DNA of 64,000 nucleotides, from contig OU015567.1 in the NCBI GenBank assembly GCA_907165135.1, positions 2,423,001-2,487,000 of the forward strand, written 5' to 3'. The notes below the pieces were generated by a model. It searched no databases. It worked only from the letters and a program-made list of their open reading frames with translations, and was not told where the DNA came from. Position 1 is the first letter of the stretch. Every line of letters begins with the position of its first letter. Shown here piece after piece: positions 47,885 through 57,024 of this stretch. The DNA is from Oikopleura dioica (lineage: Eukaryota; Chordata; Appendicularia; Copelata; Oikopleuridae). Both the position numbers and the translations under genes were made by a program.

Positions 47885-48167
47885 ATAAAATCAATTCTTC
47901 GGATAAGATGAGGCTCTTTGAAAAATAAAGCCGAAGCGCCAAAGAAATAGACGGATAAATTCTCGTTTCAACGATTAAGGGCCAAATTGCCAATAATTGA
48001 ATAATTCTCAATTATTTTCTGACCACGTTATATTTCATATGTCTAAAAAATTGAGCTCAATTCAATCGAAATTGATGTTGTTGTTGGAATGTAGTGGAAA
48101 TAAGACTTCCGGAGCTACAATTATAAATCATAAGTTAGAAGAACGAAAATAATCTTCGCTTGATCAG
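47885..48167. repeat. duplicated 3' flank, copy 1
   Basis: About 280 bp that recur at 49063-49182 plus 50517-50689, where the second copy is split by the Penelope-like insertion. GTCTAAAAAATTGAGCTCAA and GATGTTGTTGTTGGAATG are identical in both. Confidence 0.85.
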
Positions 48168-49020
48168 ATGTAGCAGGGTTCGTCGCTTCCGTTGCATCAT
48201 GAGAATTGGCGTCTTTGTAGTTGTTGCAGAACTGATCCGTCATTTTTAGCTCCTCTCGAATTTTATTGATGACTTTGTCGCAGCTCTTCCAGGCAGCGGC
48301 AGCATCGCTGATGCCTGTTTTCATTCCAGAAACTTGGTTCAACAGCTGATTCGTGATGAGATGTTCTTTTCTCCCGCTTGAGCGACTCTTTCATCGAACG
48401 AAGTTCTTCGATATCAGGTCGGCTTATGTCCAGCAAGTCACTCATCTCCTTCGCTGAGGACTGTCTGGCGGCTACTTCTAATAAGAAAGCTTCGACATGG
48501 CCAGTTGTTCGCTCGTACTCGCGGCGGGAAGTGATGAGTTTCTCTGTCATCTCCGCTTTTTTCGCTGCATTGGCTTGTATGCTTATTATAATTGAATGCT
48601 GGTATTAAAAATTTTACTTGTCAAGTTTTTGTTTTGACTTTTTGATCCGCTCTTGAAGAATGTTGATTTCTTGAGGAGGACTTGTGTCTGAGATCTCGTG
48701 GGCTTTGGATTTTACTGTTCGGAAAAGATTTGCAATTTCGGGGATTTCGCGTTACTGCCGATCGTAATACGAAAAATTGTACCATTCGACTCCTCAGAAC
48801 CTGCGCTACAAGATGAGCACAAAAAACATTGGGGTCCCGATTTTGCTCCGCAAAAGTCATTTTCTTCGGCTTAAGAATCAGTCGATTCAATCTCTTCTTG
48901 CTCAATGTTTGAAAAGCCAAGCTTCACTGCTGCTAATTGATTCTGCCGCAGTTGCTTGAATTATGAGTTGAGTTGAGCAAGCTCCTGCTGCCCTGCAAAG
49001 CCTTACTTCAATTCAGCGAT
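48121..49020 (-). pseudogene. decayed coiled-coil protein gene
   Basis: Coding blocks are recognisable in sequence: QLRQNQLAAVKLG and NIEQEEIESTDS (48.9 kb), EIPEIANLF ... INILQERIKKSKQKLD (48.65 kb), then NIQANAAKKAEMTEKL ... ATARQS-like coiled coil to 48363, and finally NQLLNQVSGMKTG to 48121. The 48.6 kb intron (GTAAAA ... AATAAG) is intact and in phase. However, stops interrupt the upstream part, and a one-base shift in an A run near 48366 breaks the frame between SLKRE and HLITNQ. It is a degraded heptad-rich gene of unknown family. Confidence 0.6.
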
Positions 49021-49203
49021 TGAAGAGTTTTGCTCGACGGGGATCGTAATAAAAATTTGCTAATATGAATTCTTTGGATAAGATGAGGCTTTTTGAAAAA
49101 ATGAAGCCGTATCATCAAAGAAATGGACTAATTAATTCTCGTAACAACGATAAAGGGCCTAATTGTCAATAATTGAAAGATTTTTTTTCTCGTTTATTTG
49201 ATA

Positions 49204-49241
49204 ACTACCGGTTTCGGATAAAATCCTTCATCAGGCTTAAC
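49204..49241 (-). ncRNA. candidate hammerhead core, left terminal repeat
   Basis: Minus strand: CUGAUGA (49234-49228), a GGAU/AUCC stem II with UUU loop, GAAA (49215-49212), then CCGGUA. Same core as in the right repeat. Confidence 0.55.
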
Positions 49242-49394
49242 AGACAATAAACAATTATTCCGATGTAAAGTAAGTTACCGTGAGGCGGCAAAAAGCACGA
49301 CTGAGTTAGCAGTGTAAAAAGCGAAAACAACAAAGATCTAATCGTAACAGAAACGGCAAAAGGGGCGCCAAGAATGGATTGATGTATGCCCCTT

Positions 49395-50300
49395 TTACAG
49401 AAAATTGACACTTTTGCTCTGAATTTGACGGTTTAAGATCGGGTCTGACAGCTTAATGTGGAAAGCTTCGCCAGTTTTTCGTTCATGATAATTATCGAGG
49501 GAAGTTTCAGTGATAGAAATGAGATCAGATTGAAATGCGAATTCACAAAGAAGTGTAGCGAGGGAAGTGTTTTTTCTTCTGAATTTAGCCAGAGTGCTTG
49601 GATCACTTTGAAAATTATTAAATTTGTCCATAAATTTCTTACAACCCATCGAGTGTGACCTAACAGGCAAATTAACTGCAGGTAAATCGAAATGTTCATG
49701 GAATCTTTTTTCTAAAGGTCTCATAGTTTCTCCTTGATATCTTATGCCACAAAAACATTTGTACTCATAGATTACGCAAGATTTCTTTCGAAGTGGAATT
49801 TCTCGTTTCAACTTTGGGTAAATAACAGATTCGAGGCGAACTGTTCGCCAGGCCATAACTATGCGAAATGACGGTGTCACTTCCCTAATAATCTTTTGAA
49901 TCTTTTTGCCAATAGAATCGCACCTTGCTTCAGTAAAAGTAGCTTTGAAATAATGGACGACCTCCGATTCATTTGATTGAGATGGCTTAGTAAAATTATT
50001 ACTTCGCATGTATCTTACTTTCTCATTTACCAAACTCGGAGGATAACCATTATCTATAAATTTACTTTTAGCTCGCTCAAGGCCCTCTTCGAGCGCCTCG
50101 GTGCAGGTACAGGCATTATTGATACGATTTAACTCTCCAGTAAGTAGTGCGATTTTCTGTGATTGTGGTGAAATATTTTCTGTAAAGTGGGGAACACAAT
50201 TGGAATTTGATGGTTTTATATAATGATAAAGATCGAGTTTATTATTTACATATCTTATTTCACAATCTAAAAATGGAAGTCTGTTGTCTTTCATTTTCAA
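49395..50300 (-). CDS. C-terminal Penelope RT fragment with GIY-YIG endonuclease
   Basis: A 301-codon frame, intact from within the reverse transcriptase thumb (DNRLPFLDCEI) through a linker (SLVNEKVRYM ... KIQKIIREVTP) to a GIY-YIG-like module: VIYEYKCFCGIRYQGET, then RPLEKRFHEH. The Cys-x-Cys-Gly and RYQGET arrangement is that of Penelope-like elements, where the endonuclease lies C-terminal to the RT. The catalytic RT palm is missing, so the copy is 5'-truncated and not autonomous, although the remaining frame has no stops, which suggests a recent insertion. Confidence 0.85.
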   Translation of the reverse strand: MKMKDNRLPFLDCEIRYVNNKLDLYHYIKPSNSNCVPHFTENISPQSQKIALLTGELNRINNACTCTEALEEGLERAKSKFIDNGYPPSLVNEKVRYMRSNNFTKPSQSNESEVVHYFKATFTEARCDSIGKKIQKIIREVTPSFRIVMAWRTVRLESVIYPKLKREIPLRKKSCVIYEYKCFCGIRYQGETMRPLEKRFHEHFDLPAVNLPVRSHSMGCKKFMDKFNNFQSDPSTLAKFRRKNTSLATLLCEFAFQSDLISITETSLDNYHERKTGEAFHIKLSDPILNRQIQSKSVNFL

Positions 50301-50437
50301 TCCATTCTTGGCGCCCCTTTTGCCGTTTCTGTTACGATTAGATCTTTGTTGTTTTCGCTTTTTACACTGCTAACTCAGTCGTGCTTTTTGCCGCCTCACG
50401 GTAACTTACTTTACATCGGAATAATTGTTTATTGTCT

Positions 50438-50480
50438 GTTAAGCCTGATGAAGGATTTTATCCGAAACCGGTAGTTAACA
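50438..50480 (+). ncRNA. candidate hammerhead core, right terminal repeat
   Basis: CTGATGA at 50445-50451, stem II AGGAT-TTT-ATCC, GAAA at 50464-50467, then CCGGTAGTT. The invariant boxes are exact. The very short stem III and the likely GUA cleavage triplet fit Penelope-type minimal hammerheads. Confidence 0.6.
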
Positions 50481-50716
50481 AATAAACGAGAAAAATGCCA
50501 ATGGTCAACTAGAGATATAATTGAAAGATTGTTATTTATTTTTTGACCACGTTTTATTTTATATGTCTAAAAAATTGAGCTCAATTCAATCGAAATTGAT
50601 GTTGTTGTTGGAATGTAGTGGTAATAAGACTTCCGGAGCTACAATTATAAATTTAGAAGAAGAACGAGTATAATCTTTGCTTGATCGAGGTTTTTATTTT
50701 AATCAGTTTTTTCAAA

Positions 50717-51153
50717 TCAACATTTCTTGTGAGTTCGTTTGCAAATGACGCCTTCGCAGTTGAGAGTGAGGACAACTTCGCCGTTGATCAGTTCCCACTT
50801 GAGAGTGGTCTCTCGACCGTCCCACTTCTCGGTGATGGTGAAGCCGTTCAAATCACCGACAAGGGTGGACTTGACCTTGCGCCCGTCCATGGTGGTGACG
50901 TCCTTTTCGACGCCAGGCATGAAGAGCTCGTTGGCGGACTTGACGGTCGACTGGGTGTTGACTCGGATTCCATCGCCTTCCTGAGTGATTTCAGTGGTAG
51001 AGCTGACAGTAGCACCGGCTTTTCGAAGCACCCAGCTAACCCCGACCTTCTTCATGTACTCGTCGAAGTTCTCACTGAATAACTGTTTTATCTTCTGAAT
51101 TAAAAATCAAGGTTTTACTTTTTATCGAGCTTCCATTTTCCAGCGAGCGACAT
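50717..51153 (-). CDS. FABP: intracellular fatty-acid-binding protein (FABP/CRABP family)
   Basis: Two exons, 51119-51153 and 50717-51074, join in frame to about 131 residues, the family's normal length. MSLAGKWKL, ENFDEYMKKVGVSW, GD and GVEKDVTTMDGRKVKS reproduce the lipid-binding barrel pattern (start of strand A, helix-turn-helix, strands D-E). The last strand ends VICKRTHKK. The usual Arg-x-Tyr that holds the fatty-acid carboxylate is Arg-Thr-His here, so ligand preference may differ. Cytosolic lipid carrier. The vertebrate-like intron after strand A is conserved in position. Confidence 0.9.
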
Positions 51154-51709
51154 CTTGACTCTCCTTTTCTCAACTCTATCAAAGTCAGAATGAAGAAAGA
51201 ACCAACTCTTCCCGGCAAAAATCAAGAAGGTAAATATTTTACGCAAATAACGATTTACCAAAAACTTTTCGCCTCGGCAAATATCACCATGTTTTACGAA
51301 CAGATACACCCAATCTATTTGACCTTGATTTTCGTTACCGACCTTCAGTAATTCAAATCATTTATATTATTTGCTATTCTATCTTTATTAAATTTTTCAT
51401 AAACATATTCGGTGCATGCTTACATGTTACAGATCTTCTCGCAAATCAAATATGTAACGTCTCTCATCATCAATAAAATTTTTGTCACACAAAGAAATAA
51501 CAGTATTTGAAAAGGGAAAATGAACTCAACTGCAAACTTTATTCTTATCTTGAAAATATTTGACTTATTGACAGTAGTCCTGAAGAGTAAATTTGAAAAA
51601 GGATCGGGCGGATCCGATCCGCATGAATTCATAAGGCCACTGTATAACTGCACAATCAGCTCGAGCATCTATGAGCTACAGTTAGCTTACGAAAATTGTG
51701 ATTATCAGT
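51154..51709. other. intergenic between FABP (-) and kinase (+)
   Basis: Divergent upstream region. A plus-strand frame at 51520-51741 has a hydrophobic start but overlaps the kinase start in another frame and shows no domain. Confidence 0.4.
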
Positions 51710-53639
51710 ATGATCGGCCAGGTTCTGGAAGGCCACTATGAAGTGATGCATGAGCTGAGAGAAACGAGAGAAGGAAAGCTTTATCATATCCTTGAGGACC
51801 GACAGGATGGTGAGCAGACTGTAAAAGTGCTAAATAAGATGCTGTTAATCTAAAATTCGGAGTGGGCTTCCTTCTTATTGAGGGAGGGGGGGGGGTCGAA
51901 GAGAATCGGGATTTTTGTAACCAAAAATCCAGGAAAACCTGATTAGATAGGTAAAATATGAAAAAACTGGTGAATAAAAAAGGGTTGAAACAATCTATCG
52001 GCGAGGGCTAGAAAATATTTCGGCCAGAAAAAGTCTGTGAAAAATCTTGTCAAAGTAGAGCCATTTTCGCAAAAATCCACCAAAAATGACCATTTTTTGA
52101 CAATTTTCAGCCCCTAATTTTTATTTTTATCAAGTGATTATAGGCTCAAAAGATTAAGGAGGATCTGTAGATTCCAAAAATTTGAATTTCATATGCAGAC
52201 TGTGTGTATACGCGAAATTACGATCAATCCTGAAAAAATTCTCGTCGACCCCCCCCATAAACCTTCTAACTAGGCATTAGAACTTGATTATTGAATATCA
52301 AATCATATTTTCAGAAAATAAAAGGAAGATGTTGAAGGGAATTGCACTTCTTGGACCAAGAGAAGAAAATGATGCGATTTTAGAAAGAGATACTCTTCAA
52401 GAACTAGAAATGGATTTTTTTTTTCTGGAAAATTTGAAAATTGAGAATCTTAGCTGAAAATAATAACGGGAAACCGAAAAAAGATCACGAGAACGTTATA
52501 AAAATGCTTGACCATTTCGAATTCTCTGCTACTAACGGATTCCGATATTATGCCATGATACTTGAATACCTTCCTGGTGGAGATTTAGCCCATTTTTTTC
52601 AGCGAATGCAGAATTATGGTAAGCCCTTTAAAATTAAATCGCATAAATATTGAAAAGATGAACAAACGGAAATGCTCTGGACTCAAAAGGGTGCTTTGCG
52701 AATTGCTGCCTAACTAGTTTTTGGTCTGAGTAAGTAAAAATTTTGCGATGCAACTGTACTTGTTGTTCACTCAATTCCTTGATAGGTTATATTCATGGCA
52801 AAAATATCAAGCATAGAGATCTCAAGCCTGAAAATATTCTTCTTACAGCTGATAGGCTGCAGGTTAAAATTGCTGATTTCAACATCTCTCGAACATCCGA
52901 GGAAACGATTGAGACAGGCGTCGCCGGATCGATGGAGTACTTGTCACCAGAAGAAATCAATGTTCAAGGAAATTCAGTTCCAGTCACCTTCAGTCAAGAC
53001 ATGTGGCCGCTTGGGATCATTTTTCAAATGTTGTGTACTTTTAGGAATGAGCTAACTTTTCTTCGATCCAAAATTAAATTCAACTTGTTAGTTTTCATAA
53101 GACATCCGTTTGCGTTTGGAAATCACTATCAGACGATGACGAATATCATAAATAATAATCGAGAACCCGCGGAAGTTGATTTCCCAGAGATGGAAGCCCT
53201 CATTCAACGATGCTTGGTTGTCGATATAAGCGAAAGAGCCGAAAGTGCTTCTGCATTGATGGCTCATCCTTCTCTATCTAGCCTTATACAACAGCTAGAA
53301 GCAGGAGTTCGACCGGCCGATTTGATTTTTCCATCGTCACGAGAAGACCCACTTTTAAACACGATCGAGTGGCAACGCGGGGAAATCGAACAATTAAGAA
53401 ACGAGCTCGCAGAAACACGACAGATGCTACATACAGAGACAGAGGGACTTGGCCATCTTACTGGAACCGAAAGGCGTCGACGTCCTCATGATACTGAAGT
53501 CGTGCGACGAATTTTAAGGGCGATGGCAGCAGGGGCGATCAATTTCAATTTTTTGGAATGGGATACATGTCACTTTTTCAGTGAAAACATACTTTTCTTG
53601 ATATTATCGCACTTTATTTATCCTAATGATAAAGTTTAA
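51710..53639 (+). pseudogene. degenerate Ser/Thr protein kinase with an in-frame stop
   Basis: Exons: 51710-51809, 52315-52411, 52446-52618, 52658-52729, 52786-53034 and 53092-53639. The frame carries MLKGI (candidate ATP-binding Lys), an alpha-C-like segment, HENVIKMLDHFEF, ILEYLPGGDL (hinge), GYIHGKNIKHRDLKPENILL (catalytic loop, intact HRD), ADFNIS in place of DFG, and GSMEYLSPEE in place of APE. A C-terminal coiled coil follows. The glycine loop is absent. Exon 4 contains TAA at 52711-52713 where Gln would be expected. Skipping exon 4 (72 nt) keeps the frame. The intron 52412-52445 fits only as GG-AG. The call is a pseudokinase or a dying gene, resembling broad NEK/ULK-like kinases at the catalytic loop. 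Confidence 0.65.
51880..52262. mobile_element. repeat family B foldback in kinase intron 1
   Basis: The left end reads GAGGGAGGGGGGGGGGTCGA then AGAGAATCGGG; the right end (52232-52256) is the inverted form, ATTCTCGTCGACCCCCCCC. No ORF between. A one-ended copy lies at 45421. A MITE-like element is the simplest reading. Confidence 0.6.
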
Positions 53640-54080
53640 ATACGACAGAGAATTGAAAGTAACAGAATCTGGATGGAGACTCGAACATTCAACAAATATA
53701 AGAGGAAGAGACAGCGGCTTTTGGAAGTTGTTGCTTACTCACAATGGTTTGCTTAGCCAACTTTTCAATATAATACTGTATTTGATTTAAATTATCAATT
53801 TTCCTTAAGGCAGACGAAAGGAATTCGAAGCAAGTGGAGAGGACATTCGCCGTGGAACTGGGAGGAGCGAAAACTTGAAACAATATTTGACTCCGGACAA
53901 AAACGGTATTGTACGAATTGAAGGAAGGCATACGTTTATTAGATGGAATATAACAATGAAGAAATAATTTGATACTTATTCTGATTTTTTTATTATTTTT
54001 TTTTCCTTTTTAAATAAAAGAAAAGAGCTTAAAAATGTTGCTTATGATGATAAGAATACTCAAAATCTGTATGATAAGCT
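53640..54080. other. spacer between kinase and kelch cluster
   Basis: A plus-strand block after TTAAG at 53809 is open for about 40 codons (RSKWRGHSPWNWEERK) but could not be joined to anything. Confidence 0.35.
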
Positions 54081-55730
54081 TTATTGCATCATCTGTGAAG
54101 GAAATTCGAAAATCGTCGCATAATACAGATCCAAATCACATTTTCCATTTTCATCGGGAACGACAACCGTTGTTGAAAACTTTCCAATAACATCAACCTT
54201 TTCTAAGCGACAGCTTCCTGTGTAGACAAAGTGGCCGAGTTGTATCGCCGAGCTGAGCCAGACACGTGACTCGTTTAGCTTCCCAAGCGTGGTCCACCGG
54301 CCGCTTTGATATCGTAATACATTTTCGGGAGATCTTCGTTGTCCGCCAAAGAGGAATATAGATTCTTGATCGGTGGTTAGAACATGTCCGGAGATTTCAG
54401 CCACCGAAAGATCCGGCCCATAAGTCCAAGAGCTATTTAATGATTCGAAAGAAGAAGATATATTGCAAAAACCCTTCTCAAAATCAAGAATCAATTCCTT
54501 CCGTCAAAAAACTCCATCTTATTATGACAAATGCCGCCAGCACAACCACCAACAGTGACCAATTGGTTCTTAAAAAATCTTTTGCGAAGCATTTCAAAAA
54601 AGCTTATACCTGAAACGTGACCATACTTGCCCAATCATGAGCAATCTGCGAATCGTTTTCAAATTCTTCTTGAACCTCTCCTGGCCGCCAAGAGTTGCAA
54701 GACTTGCTCAATCCTGTATAGAAACAGAGGCTCACTGCGTCGGCAAAAACGCTGCAAGATCCATAGTATCCATCAACATGCGGAATCGAGAGCTCTTCGT
54801 CCTGTACTTCTAGAGCGTTTCTGCCGACGATCGCGATTTGTCGGTACTGGAAATAGCTTCCCAAAACGTATGGCACTCCTCTGAAAACGACAGAGCAGGA
54901 GTCCTCGATGTCTAAAATCCTTTTAACCAAAAGCAAGGCGGATTAGCAACCAAGTTCGTTCAGCTTTGGTTCGTAAAGTGTCAACAAAGAAAGATTACTT
55001 ACTCGCCGGATAAGCGTAATCATAATCCACGGCCGTGTATGTTTGGGAAAATGTGTCGATAAGAAGGCCTTTGCCAATGCCGGCCTGTCTTGGGTTCAGG
55101 ATAAGGAGGTCTAAAAGGGACCAGAAAAATTCGCTCAAGTTCAATAGAAAATGTTCCAGAAAAAATATGCTATTGACTGCTACTTAATTTCGGAAGATCT
55201 TTTGAATCCAATAGCACCTCTAAAAGTCACCTAATTCAAGCCCCACAAGCTGTATCAAAAAGCTCTTGTGGTAAGGTGTTCGACCAGTTTGCGGTAACAC
55301 GCTCTTACTGAGTGTTTTCTATTTGAACAAAATCAACAGTTACGTAGCTATTGAATTCTGAATTGCTTCTGTGTCTTTTCCTCTGTAAGAACAAAATTCA
55401 TTTTCTGGACACGAGTCGCATATTGGACAATTCGGCCCACACGGACAATTTTGAGTACAATCGAGGAATTCGCCCTGGCATCTTGTAACACATCTAAGAC
55501 ACTTATATACTTTTTCTCTCTCACGAAGCTTACGAAAAATCACCATCTTGGCAGTTTCTAGAGCAGTAATCTAGATCGCCTGAACACTTTGATTGGCACC
55601 TCTCTCCTTTGCTCAAATCTCTTAAAAATATTTTTCATTACAGTAATGACTGTGAGCTTGGGACTTCTTACGGGCAAACGTCAGCTAATGACTTTGCAAT
55701 AAGGGCGGGGAGTAAATATCCAGTTCTCAT
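54081..55730 (-). CDS. secreted Cys-rich/kelch-propeller protein (K-minus)
   Basis: Seven exons: 55672-55730, 55534-55620, 55381-55493, 55003-55110, 54610-54911, 54498-54568 and 54081-54432. Signal peptide MRTGYLLPALIAKSLADVC, then two CxxxC...CxxxC units (ERCQSKCSGDLDYCSRNC, VTRCQGEFLDCTQNC) and a CPCGPNCPICDSC segment. A beta-propeller-like part with kelch-type blades follows (QLVTVGGC, SIFLFGGQ, RWTTLGKLNESR) and ends CDLDLYYATIFEFP. It is the paralogue of 60152-61833 (+). Introns 54433-54497 (65 bp) and 55111-55380 keep the frame only as GA-AG. Probably an extracellular structural protein; the function is not known. Confidence 0.75.
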
Positions 55731-56419
55731 TTTTGAGTAATTTTTGGGAGAAGTTCGGAGCGGACCATTTTCAATTTTGGATAATGAAGCAAAAACACGT
55801 GCCGCGCTCTCAGATGAAAATAAGTTCGTTCTACTTTGTATTCCGCTCTTTGTGTTCGACGCTAGAAACAGACTCTAAAACCTAGTTGACCGAAGTGCAG
55901 GTGAAAGGAAAGAATGAATACAGCTTATTGGAAAGTTGAGGAATTTTAGTTGAATAAGAGTGGGGGAAGCGGTATGTGGATAATGATACCGCACAATATG
56001 TAACTTACGTACAACTCTAAGACGATTTTTCCTCAAAGAAGAGGGGCTTGAGATAAGAAATTATGCGATAAAAGGATTATAAGACCGAGAAAAATACCCT
56101 ATCAAAAATTAATTTAAACTTTGGCAAAAAAATAAACACGAAAACGACAGGAAATTCAAGATAAAAATCGAGCAAGAGTACGATTTGACAGCTGATTCTA
56201 ATCAAGCGCTTCTTTGAAATTCTAGAAAAAAAGTGTTGTCCCACGCCAAGATCAATGGACTGCCAGCTGGCAGATTTTCCGACAAGCTGGAAATTGATAT
56301 GCATCTGTTTCACTTCCCCTGCCACTCGAGGGCTGTATCATTCCAGTGGAAGCGAATAAATACGAGGAGAAGAGGCTCAAAAGTCATAATTAAAACACAA
56401 ATCAACAAAATCACCAGCA
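55731..56419. other. spacer and upstream region of K-minus and the small basic gene
   Basis: Duplicated at 58784-59531. An 83-codon frame at 56233-56484 is broken in the other copy, so it is not a conserved gene. GAATAAATACG at 56355 could serve as a core promoter of the plus-strand gene. Confidence 0.45.
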
Positions 56420-56611
56420 ATGATCTCCAAAACAACCATCAAGAACATCTTCTCCAGCAAGAAACACGAACGATTCGGGACTGAAGAAAAAGCAATGAAG
56501 GAATCTTTCAAGCACCAGAAATTCGACAATACTGAAATTCAACTTGCTTCTGCTACGAAGAACGACAAGCTCAAGAAGTTCTCTTTTGTGCGAAAATATG
56601 AACAGCTATAA
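56420..56611 (+). CDS. small basic protein, copy 1
   Basis: A 63-residue frame (MISKTTIKNIFSSKKHERFG ...) rich in Lys and Phe, without a signal peptide or membrane segment. It is preserved with about six substitutions and no indels in the duplicate at 59532-59723, whereas the flanking frames are not, which argues that it is a real gene. AATAAATAAA follows the stop. No family recognised. Confidence 0.55.
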   Translation: MISKTTIKNIFSSKKHERFGTEEKAMKESFKHQKFDNTEIQLASATKNDKLKKFSFVRKYEQL

Positions 56612-57024
56612 ATAAATAAAAAACACAAAAAGCAAAATCAAATTCTTTCATTTTCAATTATTGAACGGTTTTCAATATTTTTATCAAGTGCATCCGCTGA
56701 TAAGCAGTCAGCACTAGAAATCTTTCCATATTTACTTCCGGACTTCAAAATAATCAAACGTTGCCACGAATCCTTTTAGAACTTGACTGGATATTAAACC
56801 AAAATCACTTTAGGTCGGCCTGAACGTGGCATTCCCCAAAGCCGACCTCGTCCTTGGAAGTCATTTTCAGTAAATCTTATTTATTTTTCCCTTTCTTGCA
56901 CTTTTGAGTCAAGTTTACCTATAATAATTGATCTCTCCTTTGAGATTATAAACATCTGTTTGATCGTACATTATATTTAAAGTTTGTAGTGCCAAGTCGT
57001 TTCAAATCATCAAGCAGCCCAAAA
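56612..57024. other. spacer, duplicated
   Basis: Contains only upstream sequence of the plus-strand kelch copy, with TTATATTTAAAG near 56968 as a TATA-like element (TTATATTTATAG at the same place in the other copy). Confidence 0.45.

Larger units (their letters stand above)
49183..50516 (-). mobile_element. truncated Penelope-like retroelement with inverted terminal repeats
   Basis: About 190-bp inverted repeats (49188-49383 and 50303-50495) enclose one ORF on the minus strand. The flanks carry a 14-bp direct repeat, ATAATTGAAAGATT (49169-49182 and 50517-50530), i.e. a target-site duplication; some 20 extra bases lie between the right repeat and it. Each terminal repeat contains a hammerhead core. 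The ORF ends in a GIY-YIG-type endonuclease. The insertion splits the second copy of the duplicated 3' flank, so it is younger than that duplication. Confidence 0.85.
49063..50689. repeat. duplicated 3' flank, copy 2 (split by the retroelement)
   Basis: 49063-49182 matches 47888-48004 and 50517-50689 matches about 48003-48170. The block ends a few bases from the FABP stop codon, whereas copy 1 ends at the coiled-coil pseudogene. Confidence 0.85.

Noticed and set aside
48777-48959. 60-codon plus-strand frame
   Set aside because: Antisense to recognisable coiled-coil coding remnants on the minus strand.
56233-56484. 83-codon frame upstream of the small basic gene
   Set aside because: The duplicated copy has stops and changes in this frame, so it is not conserved.
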